Assembly (NCBI GenBank): GCA_950106755.1
Contig: OX467082.1
Span: forward strand, 8,308,001 to 8,372,000
From: Climacium dendroides
Taxonomy: Eukaryota; Streptophyta; Bryopsida; Hypnales; Climaciaceae
Reading direction: 5' to 3'
DNA: 64,000 nucleotides
Under the pieces are notes generated by a model, which ran no database searches, was not told the origin of the DNA, and saw only the letters and a program-made list of their open reading frames with translations. Of the stretch, positions 1-9,053 are shown one piece after another (positions within the stretch are counted from its first letter, which is position 1; the number at the start of each line of letters is the position of its first letter). The position numbers and the translations under genes were made by a program.

Positions 1-492
1 CCAAATTTAAAATTCATGGTTTAAGAGCCCTTCAAATTCTAGGCAACCATAATTGGCAGAGCTAATTAAATGGGGAGCAATTCATGAATAGAGCAACACT
101 AATAAGGATTTTTGGCACACCATTAGAGGGAAGAACAAGTACTTTGTCAAAGTGAATGTTGTGCATTGAGAAAGTAGTTTCACCTTGTCAGGGTTTAATT
201 TTAATGGAATCGGCGGTGCCCTCATGTGTACTGACAGTCCTATTATGGTCAGGGCCAACCTATTAAAAAAGGATTTGACGGCCGACGACGGCACAGCCGA
301 ACGCGCCCACAAATGAAGCAAATTCGCATGTGTGTTGAACTTGTAGATTCAAATTTTGGCGGCTATTGATAGGAATGCCTGGCCAAACGTATAAGGCTTC
401 ATGTGCTTCTTTAATTTTCATTGTCTTCCGGTTGTTTTCTATTCTGTGGTATAGTTGAGAGTGACGATGGCGATGCCCTCTCTTTTCCCTTC

Positions 493-798
493 ATGCTTCT
501 AGGGTGTGAGGTTAGTGAGGTTGTTTGTGTGAGGCCCATACAAAGAAGGAAGAGACGAGGGTCCTTTTATTTTTCTTCAGCTAGAGAGCTAAAGCGGTCG
601 AGGATGAAAAGAGATATACGAGGAGCGCCAAAGTCTGGGGAGACATCGTCTCCAGATCTTCGTAGAGTTCTACAGTTCGAGAGTGGGAGTATTGTCGGAC
701 AAGAGGATGCCCGTGGTGAAAATGTCCAGCTTGTTGGAGAGGCTTCAGCAGACAGTTTGACCTCTGGACGCGGGAAGAACACAGTCGACGTCTCAAAT
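493..798 (+). CDS. Possible exon of an unidentified gene
   Basis: An open frame runs from about 421 and has an ATG at 493. It encodes a basic, arginine- and lysine-rich segment (PIQRRKRRGSFYF) followed by a serine- and acid-rich stretch. It reaches a good splice donor at 799 (AAT followed by GTAAGC). The frame stops at 828, just inside the presumed intron. I do not recognise the protein and could not find a following exon that joins it convincingly. GC content is higher than in the surrounding sequence, which is the only other support. It may be the first exon of a gene that has decayed, or a chance ORF. Confidence 0.25.
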
Positions 799-828
799 GT
801 AAGCACATCATCTTTGTGTTTTCTTTAA

Positions 829-2285
829 AAACTACTTAGCTCCCTTGGTTTCTTTCCAGTGAAAGAACTGTCTTCACTCTACTCCTCTAATGAAAGCTTG
901 TAGAGTCATATGGCCTCCTTGTTTGTTCATGGAACAAAGTTGGAAGGATTGCAATCACATGCAAGTATAATGAAATTCACAGTAATAGTTTAGAAGAGGT
1001 AACTACAGGGTTCATGGATGTGCTACAGAAGTTCAAGAATAGAGAGACTTCATTCGAAACAACTGTAACTCAAATATCTAGAACAACGATCGTGAAGGAA
1101 AACACTGTCAGGTTTTTCTAGAGTAGATTTTAAATGCTAAAATTAGGGACCTTGGATTTACGCACATACACAGTATTGGGTTTCTAGGAGAGACCAAATG
1201 ACAATTTCAAAATAGCCTTGTAAGTGCACCTTGTAGAATCCAAGTAGAATCTGCAGCTTGTAAGTTCTAACGCACTTATAAATTTCAACCACATTAGTAT
1301 TGCACTCTTTCTGTCAATACGAGAATGTTCATGTTGTTATTTCCTATATGGAAAAACTCCAAAGAATGAAACTTACTTTCGTACTAGAATTCAGAAGACC
1401 AAAGGTTAGGGTACTATGGCTTGTGAAATTCGAAAAAGCTTTGGCAACAGAGTCGTTTTGAATTTGAATGTTGTTCTCCTTGTGCCCCTCTTTGTCCCTG
1501 TTTCTTATATCACATGGAAGGTGACTTGAATTTTGTATAGCATTCAAGGTAAGTGTTTGAACATGCAGAAGTTCTCTTTTGGCAACTGTCTTCACTAAAG
1601 CTCTATAGAGAGTAATGAAAACCAAAAATTTGTAAATCTCTTACAGTATCCAAGGTGCTAATATGGGGATGACTTGGGGACTAGTCCCTACACTTTGAAG
1701 AGTCAATATACTTTCACAACCGTAAACTACAGAAAATAGGATTGTTGATGAGGAGCGGATTTGCACCAGTCGAAATACAATTCAATATGTGAAAGTTTTT
1801 TAACATATTCTCGTGAGCACAGTTTCTTGGGCTTCGTTCAATCTTTTTTTGCATAATGGACGTAAGTGAGAATCTCCAGCTTGTAACTAATCAGAGATCA
1901 AGGCCTATTACGATTTAACACGAATTCTTGGTATTGATCGTGAATGCATACATTTGATCTCCTAGCTAGCTTATGTAAGTTTGGAAACCAGACATTCTGT
2001 TTCAAGCATTGCAAGGACCTGTGCATTCAATTGCGCTTGTTGAGGTACTATCATGTGTGAAACAGAGGTAGCTAGCGCTACCAATTCGATATTCTTGTCG
2101 GTTGCTCTGTTGGAAATGTGTGGATGTAATCAATTAGGTACTAGCTCGCATGCAGAAATCTTTGTTTACCGACCCCATTCATCTGTAGATTTTTATTCAA
2201 CTGGCTCATGTATGGAGCGGGACAAGCGGATGGTGTTATGGGTCGGTCGCTGTCTCCCTGCACGTTGTTGAAACCAGGATCCTGA
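829..2285. other. Gene-free AT-rich stretch
   Basis: No frame here has convincing coding character, and I see no repeat or transposon end. Short ORFs occur on both strands but show no recognisable domain. It may contain introns or decayed sequence of the exon-like ORF before it. Confidence 0.4.
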
Positions 2286-2480
2286 TTTCTGAAGTTCGGC
2301 AAAAGTAACCGGCAGTCAAATTGATTTTTGAAGTTCGACAAAAGTAACTGGCAGTCAAACCGATTTCTAAAGTTTGGCAGAAGTAACCGGCAGTCAAACC
2401 GATTTCTGAAGTTCGGCAAAAGTAACCGGCAGTCAAATCGATTTCTGAAGTTCAGCAAAAGTAACCGGCAGTCAAATTTG
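2286..2480 (+). repeat. 39-bp tandem repeat, five units
   Basis: Five consecutive 39-bp units start at 2286, 2325, 2364, 2403 and 2442. Each has the core GAAGTTCGGCAAAAGTAACC followed by GGCAGTCAAA. Because 39 is divisible by three, the array stays open in several frames and gives repetitive peptides on both strands; these are by-products and not genes. The array ends only a few bases before the target duplication of the 3.4-kb LTR unit at 2492. Confidence 0.95.
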
Positions 2481-2486
2481 GAATCA

Positions 2487-2491
2487 CTTAT
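2487..2491 (+). repeat. Target site duplication of unit A, left copy (CTTAT)
   Basis: CTTAT directly precedes the TG start of unit A at 2492 and is repeated directly after its CA end, at 5887-5891. A 5-bp duplication is the usual product of LTR-retrotransposon integrase. Confidence 0.9.
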
Positions 2492-2754
2492 TGTGGCAAC
2501 TCATGTTTTTGATTTTCATTTGTTTACCTTTTTGAGCGAACCGGAAATTAGAAATAGGTATCCGGATTCATCTAGAGAGAAGAATAAAATCCAAAAATAG
2601 TCACAAAAGGACTTTACGGAACTAATCCGGTTTTAGGAAAAAGCGGAACGGATTAGATGCACAACCGGATAAGTATTTCCGACCGGAATCTTGCTGACCG
2701 GATTAGGGATAACCGGATGTCAAGAACCGGACCGGATATCCAGGGCGTCAGGAC

Positions 2755-2761
2755 TATATAA
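2755..2761 (+). promoter_or_regulatory. TATA box 1 of unit A, upstream of the LTR ORF
   Basis: TATATAA occurs in the context GGACTATATAAAGCCTG, about 300 bp before the ORF start. The same block is present in unit B on the minus strand (near 26562-26568). D has the weaker CTATTTAAGG at the matching place. It probably drives an mRNA for the LTR-encoded protein. Confidence 0.6.
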
Positions 2762-3058
2762 AGCCTGACCCTGCCCATTTTCAGGTCTTTGAATTTCCAC
2801 GTGTTGTCCTAATTTAGCGCCTGGCGTTTCTATCATTGACCACGACCAGGAAGAGGGAGTACAAGAGGGTCCGGAAGTGAGAGAGGGGTGTGAGACGGAG
2901 AGATCTCCTCCGGGCATGAGTGGGTGAGACCTTGAGTGAGAGCGGATACGTAGGAGTGTGAGCAGGCCAGTAGGTTAGTGTACAGGCGGAGCGGAACACC
3001 TTGGTATCAGCGCTCCCTTGTTAGGACTGTAGAGTGAAAACCGGGTAGGGCTACCCCC

Positions 3059-3787
3059 ATGCCGCGGTTGAACCGGAAGAGAGGTTCTAACACTCCGCCC
3101 CCGAGTGAAATTAAGCTTAGAAAAGTAGTTCCGGTCATGCCGACCAAGGAACCGGAACAGGGAGAGCTCAGAGAGGATTTGTCATTGATGGGTTGTCAGG
3201 GGTTAGCTTTGAAACCTTGGGGTTTCAAAGATGAGAGGATGGTTAGAGAAATCCTGAGTGGCGTATCGAATCAGTTCGATAACACCCTGAGAGGGAATCC
3301 GGTCCAATGGACCGAGGCTTTGTGGCGGAACGTATACGGGTTCCGGCCAGGAGGACTCGGATTGGCCAACCGGAAGGACGATTTTGTCTAGGACAAGTTC
3401 GGAAGCGTAGTAAACCCGAAGGATGGCTACACGGTTGAAGACTGCCTCGATGATCGGGAGCGACGCTTGCTCCAGTTCCTGGTTCCGGTTTTGCATCCGG
3501 AAAAGCCTACCAGGGTGACTATCACCTTGGCCAATACGATTTTCGGAGCGCTAAGCGGAAACCGGAAAGTAGATTGGGGCCGGATCTTCTTTGATCTGGT
3601 ATCCCAGCTTACTACACGAGTGGGGAAAAGTAGGGCTACCCCATTGTGCCCTTACGTTTACCACCTCTATCAACAACAGGAGCTGCTGACGGAAGTGGAG
3701 TTGAAGGTATGGAAGGCCCAAGAGCGGACCATGAAGTACGGAGAATCCGAGTCCGATCAAGAGGCGGATTCCGGAAACGAAACCGAG

Positions 3788-3819
<32 letters not shown>

Positions 3820-4741
3820 GGAGGAACCGTATGTTCCTGCCAAGAGACAGAAGACCACACCAGCCGGAAATCGAGGAACGCCCTCGAGACATCCGCGGCC
3901 GCACAGGAGTGAGACTCCAACCGGACCGGATGTGGCATCCGGATCCGGAACCGCCGATCCGTTCGACGAGTTGGTTGGGATCCTTTGTGGAATCCGGGCG
4001 GATTGGAAAGTCAAGAAGCGGACGCTCGGGGAGATCGCACAATTAATCAGAGCGGAACCGGACAGCCAGTTGCCACAGAAGGTGGCTGAGTGTGTGATCA
4101 ATCCGGAAGAGCTTCGGAAGTTGAAGGAGGACGGCAAGCGGCAGCAAGATGAGGTGGACACCCTCAAGGCCGAACTATTCGTGTTACTTGAGAACGCCAA
4201 CGCGACAAAGGAGATGGCAGAGGAGACGAAGAAGTTGGCCACGGAAGTGAAGGACGTGCTTGGAGGACCCGGAGCAGCAGTCACCAAGGCACGCCTGTTT
4301 GAAGAGGAGGTGCACAAGGACAAGAAGATATCCGGGACCAGGGTGGTGCACATCCTCACGGATTTTGAGGAGCAGATAGAGAAGCTCCTATCCAAAGCAC
4401 GGGAGTCGGCAGACCGGATCGTGGAAAGCAGCCAGAAATTAACGGAGATTCCGATCCGGCTCTCTGAGATCTCACTTCCGGACTTGTTTCCGGAAGACGC
4501 CGCTCAGGAGCCTGGAAAGGATAAGACGCCCCAGTCAAGCAGGGCAAAGAAGGATACACCCTCGACCGGACATCAGCCGATAGATTTGGACTCTCCGGAA
4601 GCTGAGGAAGAACATCCGGTTCTACCTACGGATGGGGAACGGAACCGGAATCTGACTGAGGTCTTCGAGCAGTTGGAGAGACCTGATGAGAGCCCAACCA
4701 TTGGATCCCGAGTGTATGAAACGAAACAGGAAGGATTGTAA
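3059..4741 (+). pseudogene. LTR-encoded coiled-coil protein, copy A (one premature TAG)
   Basis: The ORF spans 560 codons and is interrupted only by TAG at 3389-3391; copy B has CAG at this position. The start ATG (MPRLNRKRG) is shared with copy B. Order of parts: a basic N-terminus; a conserved region of about 200 residues with ERRLLQFLVPVLHPEKP, VTITLANTIFG and CPYVYHLYQQQELL; a long glutamate run near residues 240-260; a basic KRQK segment; a heptad-rich coiled coil in the second half; and a proline- and acid-rich tail. There is no CCHC knuckle, protease, reverse transcriptase or integrase motif, so this is not gag or pol. The conserved region loosely recalls the putative plant transposon protein domains found in some Ty3 elements, but I cannot assign it. 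The protein's role is unknown. Nuclear location and self-association are inferences from the basic and coiled-coil parts. Confidence 0.75.
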
Positions 4742-4856
4742 AAATAGGACTTGTAACTAGGAACCGGAATAGAATCCGGTTAGGATAAGGTAGGAGCGGA
4801 TTGTCAGCGCCTTCAGAGGCGGAAATCATGTATTCACTTTTTGCTTTTTGCTTTTG

Positions 4857-4864
4857 TATATAAA
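4857..4864 (+). promoter_or_regulatory. TATA box 2 of unit A, downstream of the LTR ORF
   Basis: TATATAAA is followed by ACAGTCTCTGAGCTGG. The block is conserved in unit B (minus strand, 24448-24454) and unit D (22143-22150). It lies about 1.03 kb before the LTR end and is the better candidate for the promoter of the genomic RNA. In that case the ORF lies in U3, and roughly 1 kb remains for R and U5. Confidence 0.6.
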
Positions 4865-5516
4865 ACAGTCTCTGAGCTGGAGACTGGGAGAGTTCTTTTG
4901 GCATTTCTTTGTGTACTTTCCATTGACTTTGTTTTGTGTATTCCTCCCGAGTGTTGGCAAGAATGTACAAGGTTGAAGTAAGGTGGTATGCACGGATGTG
5001 TGGGTAGAGTTCTCCCTTTGATGCAAGTTTCCGGTCCTAAGTACATCTGAGTAGGTCATGAAGAGCTAGAAGTGGATTCCAGTGCCTCAGCATCTATAGA
5101 AGTTTAGTATTCCGGGTAAGGAAGCCGTTGATTAGGCTAGGCGGATAGGGAGGGATTCCTTAGCTGCGCTAGAACTCCTGGGTGGGAAATCTGGTCGAGT
5201 GTCCTGACTCCTGTGAGGTCTTGCCCCCGTTGTGGGTAAAACGGAAGAACTTCTGTAGTTGTTGGAACGGACGGGTGCACTTGTAGCCACCGAAACTTGT
5301 ACGGAAAGGATCAACATCAAAGTCATTGTAGTATGAGAGGATCGTACGGGGGGTCTTTGTGTGACCTGTGATCCGGATTGCCATCCGGATTGCTGTGAAG
5401 GATCAAACCGGATCCGGATTAGAGTGGGAGGATAGGAAGATAGGAAGTGGGTCTTCAGCCACTATAAGTCACGGAAGGAGTGGTGGGCCTACCACTTTCA
5501 AAATCAAGTGGCGAAC

Positions 5517-5537
5517 CCTCTGATGGTAAAACAGAGG
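5517..5537 (+). other. Conserved stem-loop in unit A
   Basis: CCTCTG, a 9-base loop ATGGTAAAA, and CAGAGG form a perfect 6-bp stem. The same structure occurs at 19196-19216 (C), 23767-23787 (B, minus) and 21466-21486 (D, minus). D keeps pairing through one U-G wobble. It lies in the part that would be the 5' leader of the genomic RNA. Confidence 0.7.
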
Positions 5538-5886
5538 CAAAACTAAACCGGGGTTAAGAAGGACGGACCGGAACAGATCCGCTCCGTAGATACTTAGGGC
5601 CGGAAGAAGAATGGTCCAGAATCGAGAAGTTGATTAGAGATCGGGAAACTATTAAAACCGGAATTAGGACATAGTCCGGTCTTAGTTTTCCGGTTGGGGT
5701 TTGGATATTCCGGTTTTCCGAAGTACAACCGGAAAGTAGAGTTGAAGAGTTTTATTGGGTTTATCTCCTTAATAGAGTTAGCTACTTCACAGAATCTCGT
5801 GGGTTCGATCTTTAGGGTCATTTTGTTATACTCTAGGTTGATTTTTGAGGGTATAACAGGGAATTTACTTACTCTGTGCTACGACA

Positions 5887-5891
5887 CTTAT
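5887..5891 (+). repeat. Target site duplication of unit A, right copy (CTTAT)
   Basis: Exact repeat of the CTTAT at 2487-2491, directly after the CA end of unit A. Confidence 0.9.
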
Positions 5892-6183
5892 AAATAAGTT
5901 CGGTCGATTAATCTGGCCTGGAAACCACTGTACATGAAATTAGCCGACTTCACCGATGAAGCAAGCCAAGGATTCACAACGTGGGCGACAAAATTAGAAA
6001 CCACTGCATTTCCGGCGATGACCTTATTTGGAATTCCGTAGTCCTCCGCGCTCCTCCATGCACATCGTAGTTGGACTCCATGATAACTTGGGTGTGCACC
6101 TCCATTTGCAAGTATTCTCGCATTGTACTGAAGTCGGTCCATGAACAGGTTTGTGAATTGAGCGTTGGGGTCGTGATTGTAAT
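5888..6183 (-). CDS. Exon-like ORF of an unidentified gene
   Basis: On the minus strand a splice acceptor (CTCTGCAG) ends at 6184 and opens a frame that runs to a stop at 5888. The peptide (…NAQFTNLFMDRLQYNARI…, …GIPNKVIAGNAVVSNF…) has ordinary amino-acid composition and looks like real protein, but I do not recognise a family. Its stop codon lies against the target duplication of unit A. It could be the last exon of a gene whose 3' region was hit by the element, or a fragment of another transposon. No upstream exon was found with confidence. Confidence 0.35.
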
Positions 6184-6679
6184 CTGCAGAGTATGACTAT
6201 GAGGAGCACCAGGAGCCGTGGCCGTGGAGGCATTCAAGAACCCGGTCCACCCGCTGCGCCGGCTCGAGCAAAGGTAACCTTCACCAGATCTGTTGCTTCA
6301 TGTAAATCGTGAGTCTGGTGCGTGAGTACGATACGTCAGGCTTGAGTGTGGCGCGTGATACGTGGAGCTTGAGTGTGTTCGTGAATCGCGCATTGATCCT
6401 TGTAGCTTGAAAGTGCTGGGGTCAGCCTTTCAGATTCACGCAGTCGGCAAAGATTGAAGCTTGATTTTGTTGAACATTGTTGGGAAGATAGAATTCCGTT
6501 CCATTGTGAGTGTCAAGAGAATAGGATCGTGCAGTACGGGAGGGGAATCTGTACGCGCAAAGGGGAAAATTCATAATTCTGAGCTCCTCCCTGTATCTCC
6601 ATGTACCAGTCCGTCAAGAGAGTCCGCGCCCGCAATGAAGCGTGGATGTGCAGATACATTGTCGACAATGGGGAGTTTG

Positions 6680-6815
6680 AAGATTATGTTTCATTTTTTT
6701 TTGAAAATTTGGGGGGTCTAGGTTAGAGTGCCAGGTGGTGCCTCGGATCCGAGGCACCACTTGGCACTCTAACCTAGACCCCCCAAATTTTCAAAAAAAA
6801 ATGAAACATAATCTT
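6680..6815. repeat. 136-bp near-perfect palindrome 1
   Basis: The 68-bp arms (6680-6747 and 6748-6815) differ at about one position. The centre is CCTCGGATCCGAGG. The arms contain TTTTGAAAATTTGGGG and GTCTAGGTTAGAGTGCCA. It lies in the first large intron proposed for the methyltransferase-like gene. A relative with the same core is at 7085-7196. Confidence 0.95.
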
Positions 6816-7084
6816 GCAAGCTTCCTGATCATCGGCTAGCCGACTCGCGCGGGCTCTCGCGGGCTCCCGCGGGCTCTCACATTTCCAACAGAGCAACCAA
6901 CAATAAGATCTCAACGATAGCGCGGGTTGAAACGAAATGTGTGGTTTCGAAACCTACATTATCTAGCTGGGCGATCAAATTCCAAGAGTACGCATTAAAT
7001 CGTAATGGGCCTTGTTCTCTTATCAGTTACAAGCAGGAGATCCTCACTTACGTCCATCATGCACTCCATTTCTTGAATGAAATC

Positions 7085-7196
7085 ATTTTATTTTGGAAAA
7101 TTTCTGGGGTCCTGGTCAGTTGGCCAAGTGGTGCCTCGGATCCGAGGCACCACTTGGCCGACTGACCAGGACCCCAGAAATTTCCCATAAAAAAAT
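7085..7196. repeat. 112-bp palindrome 2, same core as palindrome 1
   Basis: The centre at 7140/7141 is again CCTCGGATCCGAGG, inside CCAAGTGGTGCCTCGG. The inner 43 bp of each arm differ at one position; the outer parts differ more. The arms share layout with palindrome 1 (AAAATTT, GGGGTC) but differ in sequence between GGGGTC and the core. Confidence 0.93.
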
Positions 7197-8364
7197 GTGG
7201 AAGTAAATTTCATGCATGTGAGTATGTCACTCATTTTTCTTGGCGCTCGTGACGGTCATGGCGCTCGTGACGCGAGTGGTGTTTGTGACGCCAGTAGCGC
7301 TTGTGTCGCGAGTGGCGTTGGCGATTGCAGTGTGGCGCGGGTTCTCAAAATAAGTGAAAAGGTCATTTTTTGTTGCTCTTTAGTAGGTCCAACAAGGGTG
7401 CACTAAATGACCTCTGAAAATTTAGGGATCCAAGGCACCTCCCATGGTTTAGGATTTAGGACCCTAGTACTGCCAAAAAGATTAAGGCATCCTGAATGAA
7501 AGACAATATCATGGATGTACATGCGTAGAGATGCCTAGTCCAAAATCTTAATTGTCTTTGTTGGAGATGATCTTCACATTTATATTATGTTTTAAGGCTT
7601 GCTAGTTTAGATGTTTTTTTATACCCGTTTAAAAATTATATCTAACTCTATCATTGGTGCCTATCTTCAGACAAGACAAGGCCAAGAAAGAGCTTCACCT
7701 ACAGTGACACCTATTCAGATGCCAGTCAGTGCTGAGGCAGAATCATCTCAGCCTCTTGTACCGTTGCAAAAGACTGAGATGGAGGTGTCAATCGAATCGG
7801 AGGACAAGAACATTGTCGGTGATCAACCAGAAGACGAAGAGGTATTGATTACTTTTGATGATGTCCTAGACGCTGTGAACAACTTCCATGATACATTTGA
7901 GACCACTGTGCAGAGTCAAGCGTGTGTTCAAGGACCTCAGAAGCGTACACGCCACCATTCCCCACCATTAGCATCAGTTGAGACGGACGATCTGAAACAA
8001 CCTTGTCAAACCTTTTCGGAATCCCTACCATCCGAGACTTGTGGCAATCCCTTGGGTATAGAGTTCTGTGACTGCGCGTGTAGTAGTGCCCGGAATTTTG
8101 GAGATCCAGTCTGCATCCTTTTCAGCTCAGACTCGAATGATGATGTAGAAATTGACTGACTCTAGTGAGATACAGGGATGTAGTTCTTGAGATAGTTGCA
8201 TTTCCTTGACATTGGTTTTTCCATGAAATCCCATTACAGGAATGATTGATTGTATTATCTATTATTTCATTATGGATTTCATCAATTTTTCAATGTCATT
8301 ATGTCTCTACATTTATCATGGCTATTTCAAATGTAATACAACTTCTCATGTTTTAAACTTGCAG

Positions 8365-9053
8365 ATGGATGGCACCCCATCAAACTTGTGGCCTCAAGAG
8401 ACAAATCTCCAAACTCCAACTACAGGAGACTCAACGCAACCGGCCATTGCAGGGGACGGAGAAGGGGAAGACGAGGGTGACATGATGGAAGAAGATGCAC
8501 CGGTCATTGTGATGGAGGGAGATGACAAAGATTTTATGGAAGAAGAACTCCGCCAGTACCACAAGGTGGATTCGGTGAAGTCTATAGCGTCCCTTCGAAT
8601 GAAGCCGGACCACCTTTTCAGAATGAACATCCCACTCTGCCGTATGGTGTCCATGCCCATGGTAAAGCCTATCTTATCATGCGACCTTGAGTTCCTAGAA
8701 CACGAGTTCAGCAAGGGCTACCGCGACGGGGCAGCGGTTTTCTACGTGACAACAACTGACGAGGCCGGAGAGAGCTCCCAATTCACTGAAGGGGAGATGG
8801 AGGCATGGGGGCCGCTATGGAAGGAAAAGAATGACGCGTTCAATGCCTACATGGAATCCATGCCCGAACTCAGGTTTTTAAAAAACCTGAAGTTCTATGT
8901 TTGCGATGGAAACCATCGACTCATCTCCTGGATGAAGTACATTGGCAAAATGCATTCCAAGGACATTGAATGGCATTACGCAGTGGATGCCATTGTACTT
9001 GACACAAAGAAGAGGACGGAGCTCGTCATGCATGTCATGCATGACATCAAGAA
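8365..9053 (+). CDS. Exon with acidic N-terminus and ParB-like motif
   Basis: This is the best start candidate for the methyltransferase-like gene: ATG lies directly after the acceptor TTGCAG. The exon encodes a glutamate- and aspartate-rich leader, then LRFLKNLKFYVCDGNHRLIS. In ParB-type proteins the DG(N/H)HR motif lies in the nucleotide-binding N-terminal fold. The donor GTATGC at 9054 leaves phase 2, and the following exon (AG at 9175-9176) restores the frame as K-S-T-E-D-S-H. The sequence is uninterrupted and has clear coding composition. Confidence 0.65.

Larger units (their letters stand above)
2492..5886 (+). mobile_element. Unit A: complete 3,395-bp ORF-carrying LTR (solo LTR)
   Basis: The unit begins TGTGGCAACTC and ends TGCTACGACA, so it has canonical TG...CA termini, and it is flanked by the exact duplication CTTAT. 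No second copy of its ends occurs inside it, so it is not a short LTR pair around an interior. Closely related units B (3,435 bp) and D (about 3,410 bp) have the same ends and length, and D is followed by a primer binding site and a gag gene. A is therefore best read as a solo LTR left by recombination. Inside it are TATA box 1 (2755), an ORF (3059-4741), TATA box 2 (4857) and a conserved hairpin (5517-5537). The alternative is an independent TG...CA element with 5-bp duplications that encodes only this protein. A weak match to the initiator-Met primer site at 3002 is not conserved in B. Confidence 0.8.

Noticed and set aside
2141..2600. ORFs with repeated LPNFRNRFDCRLL or KSNRQSNRFLKF peptides
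   Set aside because: They are translations of the 39-bp tandem array, open only because 39 is a multiple of three.
3002..3013. Initiator-Met-type primer binding site (TTGGTATCAGCGC) inside unit A
   Set aside because: It matches 11 of 12 positions in A, but the aligned place in unit B reads GAGTGTCGCGCGC, and no LTR end repeats in front of it. A second, better-placed primer site lies after unit D.
3551..4395. Serine- or arginine-rich ORFs opposite and beside the LTR ORF
   Set aside because: They are shadows of the GAA/GAG run and coiled-coil coding sequence in other frames; the same occurs in copy B.
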